A DNA stretch of 12,159 nt, from NCBI GenBank assembly GCA_021793635.1, contig JAJYSI010000043.1, positions 1 through 12,159 on the forward strand, in the 5' to 3' direction. Positions 1 through 7,102 of the stretch are shown here, one piece after another. The stretch's first letter is position 1, and each line of letters starts with the position of its first letter. Position numbers and translations under genes: made by a program. This stretch comes from Bacteroidota bacterium (GTDB lineage: Bacteria > Bacteroidota > Ignavibacteria > Ignavibacteriales > Ignavibacteriaceae). The notes beneath the pieces are model-generated. The model saw only the letters and a list, made by a program, of their open reading frames with translations. It made no database searches and was not told the DNA's origin.

Positions 1-6
1 TGTCAG

Positions 7-24
7 GATATTAAAGATAATATC
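7..24. repeat. AT-rich inverted repeat in the left flank
   Basis: The sequence has 7-base arms GATATTA (7-13) and TAATATC (18-24) around a 4-base loop. It is A/T-rich and has no U-run typical of a terminator on either strand. It lies in the 137-base stretch downstream of the large exported-peptidase gene, which otherwise shows no gene or recognisable element. It could be a weak hairpin or an operator for a gene outside the window, or chance in AT-rich DNA. Confidence 0.25.
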
Positions 25-137
25 TAATGTAGAGTAGGGCAATTTTTGTGCTTTGTATTATTGTATAATATTTACACATGACTAAATTCTTATAATTTTT
101 GATAAAAAGCAATTGCCGGATGAAAATTTATTAAAAA

Positions 138-3083
138 TTAATTTCGGAGGAGTTTATAGGATAAAAACCATTCCCATGAATTCCCTTTTGAATACCAAGC
201 TTCTGCAATGCCGGCAGAGAATGTTGATTCAAGATTGAACCAATGACGGAATACAAAATTAATTTGCGTGCCGAGGTCTATCCATTCTTTTGGCTGCGAA
301 GAAGCAAGCAAGAGAGACTGCGAAAAAACCGAAAGACTTATGTGGCTTAAGTAATGCTGACCGATAGCAGCGTCATTAAATCTAAGCGGAGGCAATTCAT
401 CCTCAAGCATCAGCTTTCCGAACTTTTCTGCAGCAAGGCTGTAGATAGGTATGCCGGGAAAGCGAAATACTTTTCTATATTGTTTAACATCCACATCTTC
501 TAGCGCTCTGTTTCCGAATCCGCCAAAATAAAATTTTGCCTGGACAACTTTATCAGTCAATATACTCCAGCCGCCGGCAAGCTTAAAATGAAAAGTATTA
601 TGCGGATAAAGCCAGGTTAGGTAATGATCCCACTCTCCATATATTTGTCCGGCAACTAAAAGCTTTGGTACTTCGGTACCGAATGCCATGGCGGTTGTAT
701 TGAATTCATCTCCTTCCTCAAAGTCTATGCTGCCGATACTTCGCCTGAGATTTCTTGCGTTCAGTGTAGTTTGGAGAACACTGAAATTAGGCTGGGAAAC
801 ACGAACAAGGTTATCATTAATAAATTCAATGTCTTTATAATAATCAAGAGAAACCGACTGCATGATCTTAAGCGGATTATCATAAACCCAGTAGTTGGTA
901 TATCCCAAAGTAAGCTTTGTTCCTATCATTCCTCGTTTACGTTGATTGAAGAGATCATAGAAGTCTCCCGGATTGTAATTGATTCCAATGGTTAGCCTTT
1001 TTTTATATTCATACTTGCCTTTGATATGGAAGAAAGGAATTTTTGCCTTCGATTTAAATGGCGATATTCCAAACTCAAAGGTAAGATCATTAACAATTAA
1101 AGGATCGGAAATGTGAGTAAAAATTCCAATAACTTTTTGATCCTGAAATCCCGTAATTACCGGGATAAAAGTCAACACCTTAAGATTTGCAAGAGAATTG
1201 TAATGAGTAAAATTTTTCGGCTGAATAGTATCCGGCAGCGGATCATCATCCTGCTTCAAAGCTAATTTGGTTAACTGCGGATTTTTTTCAACTGCCTTTT
1301 CTCCAAAATAATTTATTGCCGGAAGATGGCTGGCAGCTTTGTTCGGAATTATTACCGGTGTAAATCCGGTCGGAGTAAATTCAAAAGCGAACAACGAATC
1401 CTTGCTTAAATATACCGGCTTAAAAAGACCTGTAAGAACATTGCTGAGCGGTTCAATATCTGCGTTCTCTAGATTATCTCTATAAATATTTGAAACTCCG
1501 TTTAGGTACGCATTCCAGAATAAATATTTTCCATCGGGGCTCCAGGACGGGCTTTCCGGCGAGCCTTTGTCTGTAATAGTTTCATATTTAAATGGACTTC
1601 CGTTTATCAAACTATCGCAGTTTACTAATATAATTGATTGCTCACCGGTTGCACGATGAAGTACTGCGGCAAGATATTTTCCGTTCGGACTAATAGCCAA
1701 ATCATAAACCTCATCATCCGCATCAAACTTAATAAGCGGAATTAAATTTTTATAAGGATACGGAGAAACAACCAAAGAAACTTCAGCATTTGAATGCATA
1801 ACACCCCAAAGCTCGTGAGTCTTTGATGTTATAGTAAGATCGCCGACACGGCAGTTTTCAAAAAGTACTTTAGTATCGTTTGTTGAAGTTTGAAGAACAC
1901 AGATATCGCGATATAATTCATTATTCTTTGTCGTGTAGAAAAATAAACCAAGGTCTTTATCATATGCTGTAGACGCCACTTTGATAAGGCTCGGTGTAGG
2001 GAGTGTCCCGATTCTATTTGATGCCCCGTTATTTAGGTTCAGCGTTTGAATCCCCGCTAAATAATTCGGTGTATGGTAGCCGAAGATCATCGTTGAATCC
2101 TGCCTAATATAATACGGTTCTGTTATCCAGCCAATAGGTTTATCCTTAAGTTGTCGCATTGGAGTTAGCCCGGCAGATTCTATCTTCTCTATATTTTTAG
2201 CCTGGAATTTTTTCTCGTAAGAAATAAAATCATTCCATGCTTTGTCGAGACTTATTCCGTATATTTTTTCAAACTTGTTAATGAAGCCGTCATAAAAGTC
2301 ATTCGGTTCTTCCTTGAACCAATCTATCAATTTATTCGAACCGTATTTTATTGAAAGATATGTGCAGAACCTTTCACCATAAATATAATACAGCGTACCG
2401 AGTAAAAAATTTGTAAGGGTTGTTTTTGCATCGAGCTCTACATAACCTGGAAACCGAATAGAATCAGCCACCATGCTTCTAAAAAACATTTCATCAAAAT
2501 TTCCAAGTACTCTACCGAAACCGCCGTTAAGCCAAGTTTCTAAAAAAACGGCAATGCCTTCCTGATGCCATCGAGGTGTAAATCGGCTGTAGTTTGTCAG
2601 CAAGCTGTAAAATACCGAAAGCGGCTGAACCTGCTCCGGCGATACTTTTGAAAAAATTGACCGGGTTACCTTCTCAACGTTTGAGGCATGATCATCAACT
2701 ACAACATGAACCAATTCATGACTTATTACCCACTGGAATCTTTCGTTAAACGGAATATTCTCGTACTCGTGCTCGAATGGTTCGATTTCTAAGCGGATAA
2801 AATTTTCCGGGACGGTTGTTGTTGAGGCAAAACCGTAGTCGCTTGCATCGTAAAGGCTGATTACAATTTTTTCAGAAGGAGTATAGTCGAACAGCTTCAT
2901 TAGCGTGCGAAGCGAGGTTTCGGCACTGTTTATAATATGCGGGACAAGATACGCCTGCTCTGGTTTGTAAATTACTTTAAAATGTTCGCTGTCTTTTTCC
3001 AACCACCCCGACTGAGCCTTCAGAGCTATGGCAAAGAAAAGATAAATGAAAATAAAACAGTAAAAGCTTTTTCTAATTATCAA
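138..3083 (-). CDS. Exported gluzincin-type metallopeptidase with TolB/WD40-like propeller and C-terminal outer-membrane-type barrel
   Basis: This is a 981-residue protein with a signal peptide at residues 1-24 (basic start, hydrophobic core, then LKAQS), so it is exported. Residues about 28-290 look like a peptidase MA-type domain: HELVH at 122-126 is a HEXXH zinc motif, and WHQEGIAVFLE at 172-182 supplies the downstream glutamate (E175) expected as third ligand of a gluzincin. Residues about 310-580 carry propeller-type repeats, clearest at SPNGKYLAAV (463-472) and SPDGKYLFW (513-521), as in TolB/PD40 repeats. Residues about 630-981 alternate hydrophobic and aromatic strands and include GGFGNRALED, similar to surface-antigen barrel domains; an outer-membrane barrel is inferred. 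The start is TTG at 3083: a TAA lies in frame five codons upstream, and the signal peptide begins here; there is no clear Shine-Dalgarno. Substrate is unknown; proteolytic activity is predicted from the motif only. The gene stands alone, 182 bases from yeiH, with a possible terminator between them. Confidence 0.85.
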   Translation of the reverse strand: MIIRKSFYCFIFIYLFFAIALKAQSGWLEKDSEHFKVIYKPEQAYLVPHIINSAETSLRTLMKLFDYTPSEKIVISLYDASDYGFASTTTVPENFIRLEIEPFEHEYENIPFNERFQWVISHELVHVVVDDHASNVEKVTRSIFSKVSPEQVQPLSVFYSLLTNYSRFTPRWHQEGIAVFLETWLNGGFGRVLGNFDEMFFRSMVADSIRFPGYVELDAKTTLTNFLLGTLYYIYGERFCTYLSIKYGSNKLIDWFKEEPNDFYDGFINKFEKIYGISLDKAWNDFISYEKKFQAKNIEKIESAGLTPMRQLKDKPIGWITEPYYIRQDSTMIFGYHTPNYLAGIQTLNLNNGASNRIGTLPTPSLIKVASTAYDKDLGLFFYTTKNNELYRDICVLQTSTNDTKVLFENCRVGDLTITSKTHELWGVMHSNAEVSLVVSPYPYKNLIPLIKFDADDEVYDLAISPNGKYLAAVLHRATGEQSIILVNCDSLINGSPFKYETITDKGSPESPSWSPDGKYLFWNAYLNGVSNIYRDNLENADIEPLSNVLTGLFKPVYLSKDSLFAFEFTPTGFTPVIIPNKAASHLPAINYFGEKAVEKNPQLTKLALKQDDDPLPDTIQPKNFTHYNSLANLKVLTFIPVITGFQDQKVIGIFTHISDPLIVNDLTFEFGISPFKSKAKIPFFHIKGKYEYKKRLTIGINYNPGDFYDLFNQRKRGMIGTKLTLGYTNYWVYDNPLKIMQSVSLDYYKDIEFINDNLVRVSQPNFSVLQTTLNARNLRRSIGSIDFEEGDEFNTTAMAFGTEVPKLLVAGQIYGEWDHYLTWLYPHNTFHFKLAGGWSILTDKVVQAKFYFGGFGNRALEDVDVKQYRKVFRFPGIPIYSLAAEKFGKLMLEDELPPLRFNDAAIGQHYLSHISLSVFSQSLLLASSQPKEWIDLGTQINFVFRHWFNLESTFSAGIAEAWYSKGNSWEWFLSYKLLRN

Positions 3084-3117
3084 TAACCGAAGAGATTAAT
3101 TGGAAAAATAAAACTAA

Positions 3118-3139
3118 TGTCGGAAATAAATATCCGACA
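3118..3139 (-). terminator. Possible rho-independent terminator of the lysR-yeiH unit
   Basis: Perfect 7-base arms TGTCGGA (3118-3124) and TCCGACA (3133-3139) enclose an 8-base loop. Read on the minus strand, the hairpin is followed by TTAGTTTTATTTTT, a U-rich tail. It lies 127 bases beyond the yeiH stop and about 35 bases before the TTG start of the large peptidase gene, so it could end yeiH transcription. The short stem and distance leave an operator role for the peptidase gene possible. Confidence 0.4.
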
Positions 3140-3222
3140 AAAGAAAATTTCTTCCAAATTTTTTTTAACCGATCATTCGATCTTTACCGGTCAAATCAAT
3201 CTGATGATTTCAGCTAAGCAAA

Positions 3223-3250
3223 CAGAATATTGCTAATAAGTAATATGCTG
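3223..3250. repeat. Imperfect inverted repeat just after yeiH
   Basis: CAGAATATT (3223-3231) pairs with AATATGCTG (3242-3250) with one mismatch, across a 10-base loop. It starts 16 bases beyond the yeiH stop. On the minus strand the following bases are not a U-run, so it is not a convincing terminator; on the plus strand it is followed by CTTTTTCTTT but no plus-strand gene precedes it. It might stabilise the 3' end of the yeiH message. The remainder of 3084-3265 shows no gene. Confidence 0.25.
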
Positions 3251-3265
3251 CTTTTTCTTTACGAA

Positions 3266-4258
3266 TTATTTCACAAGCCTCATAATTATGAGAAGAGAGC
3301 TTACGGAAATTATTGTCCATAAAATTACTCCCTGCACGAGAGGCTTAACACCAACTTTCTTCAAGACATCTTTTGACAATCCGGCGCCGATTAAAAATAA
3401 TGTTACCGTTAATCCAACTTCGGAAAGCTTAACCAGCTCCGGAGATAAATGTTCAACCGGGTTAAAATAGGTGCTTAAAACAGATGCAAGTACAAATAGA
3501 AAGATAAAGTAAGGGATTGAAATCTTTTTAGAATTTCCTTTGAAGAGAAATGCTGTCAGCAATGTTACCGGCACAATCCATAAGGCGCGTGTAAGTTTTA
3601 CCGTAGTTGCTACCTGCAATGCAGTTTGACCGTATTTTGCTGCTGCGCCGACAACCGAACTGGTATCATGGATTGCAATTCCTGCCCAGAATCCAAATTG
3701 ATTTTGAGAAAGATGAAGCAGATGTCCGATTATTGGGAAGATGAATAGCGCAATTGAGTTAAGGATGAAAACGGTACCGAGTGCAACAGACATTTCATTG
3801 TCGTTTGCTTGGACAACCGGACCAACTGCTGCGATTGCGCTTCCTCCGCAAATAGCTGTTCCGGACGCGATGAGGTGTGAGGTCTTTCTGTGAATCTTTA
3901 ACCACATTCCGATTATAAATCCAAGCAGAAGCGTACCGAAAATTGAAACGATAGTAAATGAAATTCCCTCTTCGCCTACCTTCATTATCTTGCCGAGATT
4001 CATTCCGAATCCTAGTCCAACAACAGAAGCTTGAAGAAGATACTTTGTAGCTTTGCCGTTAAACTTCATGTAGGGATGACCAAGCGTAAGTGCTACAACT
4101 AGTCCGAGAGCCAATGCGATTGGAGGCGAGGCTAAACCGGAAAGACAAAAAATTATTGATAAAATAAAAACTATCTTTTTTACTAAACCGGATTTTCCGG
4201 TCTCACTTTCTGCAGAATTCTGAACTTGCTGTTCCATCGGTTTGTTTGCTCTATTCAT
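3266..4258 (-). CDS. yeiH: YeiH-family (UPF0324) putative sulfate/sulfonate-type exporter
   Basis: This is a 330-residue inner-membrane protein with about ten hydrophobic segments after a polar 25-residue N-terminus, the usual size for the family annotated as putative sulfate exporters (Cons_hypoth698). Family signatures are visible: GTAICGGSAI at 133-142, WAGIAIHDTSSVVGAA at 191-206 and KLTRALWIVP at 221-230, each in or beside membrane segments. Substrate specificity is poorly established in the family; sulfate, sulfite and taurine-related roles have been suggested for different members, so the name should be read as a family label. The start is ATG at 4258 without a clear Shine-Dalgarno; a second in-frame ATG at residue 8 is possible. 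A LysR gene lies 65 bases upstream on the same strand, a pairing also known for yeiE/yeiH in enterobacteria, which suggests the regulator controls this transporter, possibly through co-transcription. Confidence 0.9.
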   Translation of the reverse strand: MNRANKPMEQQVQNSAESETGKSGLVKKIVFILSIIFCLSGLASPPIALALGLVVALTLGHPYMKFNGKATKYLLQASVVGLGFGMNLGKIMKVGEEGISFTIVSIFGTLLLGFIIGMWLKIHRKTSHLIASGTAICGGSAIAAVGPVVQANDNEMSVALGTVFILNSIALFIFPIIGHLLHLSQNQFGFWAGIAIHDTSSVVGAAAKYGQTALQVATTVKLTRALWIVPVTLLTAFLFKGNSKKISIPYFIFLFVLASVLSTYFNPVEHLSPELVKLSEVGLTVTLFLIGAGLSKDVLKKVGVKPLVQGVILWTIISVSSLLIIMRLVK

Positions 4259-4323
4259 TAATAAAATAATGCGGCAAACTTATCCGGCAGCTGATAACAT
4301 TTCAAATTAAAATTTGTAATTCA

Positions 4324-5226
4324 TTATAACTTTTGGTTATAATATTCTTTCGCAAATTTTATGAACTGAGATGCAATTTTTGTTGGCTTTAGTCCGTGCG
4401 GAGTAATGAAGTGAAAAATTCTTTTAATTTGAAAATTTTTAATTCTTACGATTTTATGCGAGCCTGCATTGAGCTCCTTTTCAAGTGCGCGCAGTGAAAC
4501 AAAACCGACACAATCATCATGTTCAAGATAAAGTTTTATTGCCTCGGTACTGCCGAGATACATCCTTACATTTAGTGCCGATAATTTTATCTTTCTACTT
4601 TTAAGCGCATGTTCAATAACCTCAAGCGTACCGGAACCGCGCTCGCGCAATACTAAAGGCAATGAAGAGAGCTTGTCAACAGAAATATCATTTGTGGTTA
4701 ATAACCGATTTTTAGTACTGGATGCCGCGACAAGTTCGTCGGAAATAAATTTTGTATAATGAATATCTCTGCTTTTAATTTTTCCTTCAACAATTCCGAG
4801 ATCGATTTCACCTTTTAATAATGAATCGGCAATTTGTTCCGTATTTCCGGTAAGAAGAGAAAGCTGAACCTCATGAAATTTCTTATGGAATTTTGAAAGA
4901 ACCGGAGGAATTACATATTGCGCAATCGTACTGCTTGCACCGAGCCGAAAAAAGCCTGTCGGATTTTCCTTGAAACTGTTTAAATTATCTTCCAGCTTTA
5001 GTTGAAGCTCAAATAACTTTTCAGTGTGTTCAAGCAAAACCAAACCTTCATCTGTCAGATAAATTCTATTGCCTTTACGATTGAATAATCTTAAACCCAA
5101 CTCGTTCTCAAGCGCGTGTATATTTTTTGTAATAGCCGGCTGAGTAATAAAGAGCTCATTAGCTGCTTTTGTGAAGCTTAAATTTTTTGCTACGGTACGG
5201 AATACTTTTAATCTAAAATTTTCCAT
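4324..5226 (-). CDS. LysR-family transcriptional regulator (YeiE/CysB-like context)
   Basis: This is a 300-residue protein with typical LysR layout and length. The N-terminal winged helix-turn-helix spans residues 1-60, with the conserved SFTKAANELFITQPAITKNI (17-36) and LGLRLFNRKGN (43-53) elements; a linker helix rich in Leu, Glu and Lys follows (about 60-88). The periplasmic-binding-protein-like effector domain runs from about 90 to 295, opening with FFRLGASSTIAQYVIPPVL. It would bind DNA as an oligomer in response to a small ligand. Its position directly upstream of yeiH on the same strand suggests it regulates that transporter; in enterobacteria YeiE, a LysR protein next to yeiH, has been linked to sulfite. 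The ligand here is not determined by sequence. Unlike the classic LysR arrangement it is not divergent from its likely target, so autoregulated co-transcription is plausible. The ATG at 5226 matches the family start; no strong Shine-Dalgarno is seen. Confidence 0.9.
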   Translation of the reverse strand: MENFRLKVFRTVAKNLSFTKAANELFITQPAITKNIHALENELGLRLFNRKGNRIYLTDEGLVLLEHTEKLFELQLKLEDNLNSFKENPTGFFRLGASSTIAQYVIPPVLSKFHKKFHEVQLSLLTGNTEQIADSLLKGEIDLGIVEGKIKSRDIHYTKFISDELVAASSTKNRLLTTNDISVDKLSSLPLVLRERGSGTLEVIEHALKSRKIKLSALNVRMYLGSTEAIKLYLEHDDCVGFVSLRALEKELNAGSHKIVRIKNFQIKRIFHFITPHGLKPTKIASQFIKFAKEYYNQKL

Positions 5227-5280
5227 ATTGATTTGGTCTTAGAGCAAGTAGTTAGAATATTGCAGTAAAAGCGCAACAAT

Positions 5281-6105
5281 TTATTTAATGGATTTCCGTT
5301 CAATAGAATTTTTATTTACGGATTTCCAGATTGACTCGTAAACAGATTTCAATGCGAAATTGGTTGTATCGTCTTTGTAATTTACATTTTGTAAAAATAA
5401 TCCTGAAGGCGGGGCAGTATATTTAGCAGGCAAATCGGATTTGTTCCGAAGGAAAAAAATCAAATCATCTTTTGTCATTTTGCCTCTTCCGATTTCAACA
5501 AGAACGCCGACCATTCTTCTAACCATTTTCCAAAGAAAATGAGAACCGGTAATTTGTATAAGAATCAAATCGCCGCCTTCTTGCATTCTTATATCTTCAA
5601 TCATAACCTTTGTTGATTTTTCTTCCTTGTCCTCATCTGCAAAAGAAGAAAAATCATGCATCCCAAGAAATTCTTGTGAGGCGCTCTGCATCGCATTGAA
5701 ATCGAGTTTATCTTTAATCCACCAGACATGATTTTTTTCGAATGCTGTTCTTCTGCGGGAGATTTGGTAGATATAGCTTCGTGAAAGAGCATCATGTCTT
5801 GCATGAAATTTTGGATTAGCTTTTTGAACCTCGAGTAAATTTATATCGTGAGGAAGAAGGTCGTTAAATTTTATTTTTATAATTTCAGGAGCTAGCATTG
5901 TCTTTGCTTCAAGATGAGCAACCTGGCATATAGCATGAACGCCGCTGTCGGTCCTGCCGGAGCCTTGAATGTCCACCTTAGAATCCTTAAATATTTCTCC
6001 AGCAGCATTGATCAACGTTCCCTGAATTGTTCTTGCATTATTCTGCTTTTGCCAGCCGCTGTAGCGTGTACCGTCGTATTCGATAAAGATTTTAAATCGC
6101 GCCAT
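5281..6105 (-). CDS. truA: tRNA pseudouridine(38-40) synthase TruA
   Basis: TruA converts uridines 38-40 in the tRNA anticodon arm to pseudouridine in the cytoplasm. The 274-residue protein starts with the family's FKIFIEYDGTRYSGWQKQ (4-21), followed by ARTIQGTL (24-31). The catalytic aspartate is D53 in GSGRTDSGVHA (48-58). Later family elements are visible: FHARHDALSRSYIYQI, HDFSSFAD and GSHFLWKMVRRMVGVLVEIG. Length is slightly above the usual 245-270 because of a basic, polar C-terminal tail (about 250-274). It begins at ATG 6105, 23 bases after the ORF6N pseudogene and on the same strand as queE and queD, so it may be the last gene of a tRNA-modification transcript; the lysR gene follows after 54 bases. 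Confidence 0.97.
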   Translation of the reverse strand: MARFKIFIEYDGTRYSGWQKQNNARTIQGTLINAAGEIFKDSKVDIQGSGRTDSGVHAICQVAHLEAKTMLAPEIIKIKFNDLLPHDINLLEVQKANPKFHARHDALSRSYIYQISRRRTAFEKNHVWWIKDKLDFNAMQSASQEFLGMHDFSSFADEDKEEKSTKVMIEDIRMQEGGDLILIQITGSHFLWKMVRRMVGVLVEIGRGKMTKDDLIFFLRNKSDLPAKYTAPPSGLFLQNVNYKDDTTNFALKSVYESIWKSVNKNSIERKSIK

Positions 6106-6128
6106 TTCTTAGTCGTATATATCTATAT

Positions 6129-6660
6129 TTATTCACTTATTACTTTAAAGACAATTGGATTTTTAGGCTTCTCTTTTTCAGTAATTAATTCTTTGATAGC
6201 CTCGAAAATCAGTTGAATTTGTTCTTCTTGTTCCTTGAACTTTGAATTTGTCTCACGTTCCAGCCTTTTAAGTTTCCGGCTTAGCTCTTCACTGCTTTGT
6301 AAAAATTTTCTTAAATGAACGAATGCTCTCATAATTGATATATTAACCTGAATTGCTCTTAAGAACACTTGAAAGCATAGCGACACCTTGTTCTGTAAAA
6401 ACAAAAGGAGGATATTTAGAATGTTGACCTCTCTTTAAGATCACAATTTGTGACCTTAAAGAACGATATTCTTTTAGCGTAAGATGAAACATAAAATCAT
6501 CAGGAAAGCGTTCTATGTTCCTTCTAACGGCTTGTTTGAGAACCCTTGTTTCCACACCATATAATTCAGCAAGATCTGAGTCGAGCATAACCTTTTCTTT
6601 TCTAATCAAAAAGATTTTACCGGTTATTCTTTCTACTGGAATTTTGGTTTCCGTTTCCAT
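6129..6660 (-). pseudogene. ORF6N-domain DNA-binding protein, frameshifted
   Basis: Two overlapping minus-strand reading frames together make one ORF6N-type protein. The first (6660 down to the stop at 6343, 105 residues) carries the ORF6N domain: [20 protein letters not shown], then [28 protein letters not shown] and [17 protein letters not shown]. It then runs out into NSG and a stop. The expected continuation, [20 protein letters not shown] followed by a Lys/Glu-rich coiled-coil tail, is in another frame and ends at 6129. The switch falls at about 6355-6360 and needs the equivalent of one extra base, or two missing bases modulo three. ORF6N genes are found in phages and as scattered accessory genes in Bacteroidota-type genomes, often with KilA-N/Bro-like relatives; the function is not established beyond likely DNA binding. 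A good Shine-Dalgarno (AAAGGG, 6667-6672) sits 6 bases before the ATG. It is wedged between queD and truA. A sequencing error cannot be excluded. Confidence 0.85.
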
Positions 6661-6666
6661 CTCTTA

Positions 6667-6672
6667 CCCTTT
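6667..6672 (-). promoter_or_regulatory. Shine-Dalgarno of the ORF6N gene
   Basis: AAAGGG on the minus strand lies 6 bases before the ATG at 6660. It fixes the start of the ORF6N reading frame and is one of the better ribosome binding sites in a window where many genes lack one. It lies in the 26 bases between queD and the ORF6N gene. Confidence 0.55.
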
Positions 6673-6686
6673 ATCTTCAAAATTTA

Positions 6687-7100
6687 TTACAATGAAATTT
6701 CTTCTTCGGCATAATCGTCCGGAGTCTCACGAACCCGTATTTTAACTTTGTGAATGTTTGAAGGAAGATTAGCTTTTTTGATTTCATTTAAGAAAAATCT
6801 TGTAATATTTTCGACTGTGGAATGAAAGTCGACAACTACTTTCTTAGAGTTCATCTTTTCAAGAAATTCTATAACAACCTTATCATCTTTATGGACAAGA
6901 AAAGCGTGGTCCATTTTCTCAACTAACGGTTCTATGGAATCTTTAAGATGATAATAATCCATTACCATTCCGTTTTCAAGAACGTCGCCTTCGATTTCAA
7001 CGAGCATTCTATATGAGTGTCCGTGGATGTTTTTACATTTTCCAAAATGTTCCGGAAGACGGTGTCCCATTTCCCAGCTAAATTCTTTTGCAATTTTCAA
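6687..7100 (-). CDS. queD: 6-carboxy-5,6,7,8-tetrahydropterin synthase QueD
   Basis: QueD turns 7,8-dihydroneopterin triphosphate into 6-carboxytetrahydropterin, the substrate of QueE, on the way to 7-deazaguanine for queuosine. With the chosen start the protein has 137 residues. Zinc ligands are H13 (MGHRL), H26 and H28 (IHGHS); the catalytic cysteine is C22 in GKCKN; D64-H65 (MDHAFL), the STVEN element (94-98) and E125 (RVRET) complete the pterin site of the family. Start choice: the frame is open to a TTG at 7130, but the TTG at 7100 is preceded at 7 bases by AGGAG (7108-7112) and gives the family's usual beginning MKIAKEF. It lies directly behind queE, whose stop is only two bases upstream of this start, so the two are probably translationally coupled. 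Confidence 0.93.
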   Translation of the reverse strand: MKIAKEFSWEMGHRLPEHFGKCKNIHGHSYRMLVEIEGDVLENGMVMDYYHLKDSIEPLVEKMDHAFLVHKDDKVVIEFLEKMNSKKVVVDFHSTVENITRFFLNEIKKANLPSNIHKVKIRVRETPDDYAEEEISL

Positions 7101-7102
7101 TT

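Noticed and set aside
46..69. Plus-strand sigma70-type promoter around TATAAT (64-69)
   Set aside because: The nearest TTG-type -35 box gives a spacer of only about 12 bases, and no plus-strand gene follows.
3169..3204. Paired GATC sites and ACCG/CGGT arms in the peptidase-yeiH gap
   Set aside because: Arms are only 4-5 bases and GATC is self-complementary, so the pattern is not distinguishable from chance.
4303..4316. CAAATT/AATTTG palindrome between lysR and yeiH as an operator
   Set aside because: It is purely A/T-rich with a 2-base centre, expected by chance in such DNA, and does not show a convincing LysR box; kept only as a note.
5914..6216. Plus-strand reading frame of 100 codons across truA
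   Set aside because: It is antisense to the well-supported truA and ORF6N coding sequence and resembles no known protein; the same applies to the other short frames at 771-995, 3288-3470, 6515-6745, 7888-8127 and 10260-10514.
6343..6404. Programmed +1 frameshift in the ORF6N gene at CTT AAG
   Set aside because: Reading V-L-R-A-I-Q across the junction by a +1 slip would drop residues normally present, CTT AAG AGC is not an established +1 slip site, and no stimulatory stop codon or Shine-Dalgarno is placed there; an 8-base deletion between direct repeats explains the data better.
6129..6404. Independent small gene starting [11 protein letters not shown]
   Set aside because: Its first residues are the wrong-frame reading of the ORF6N coding sequence; only from RAIQVN on does it match the ORF6N family, so it is the tail of the broken gene.
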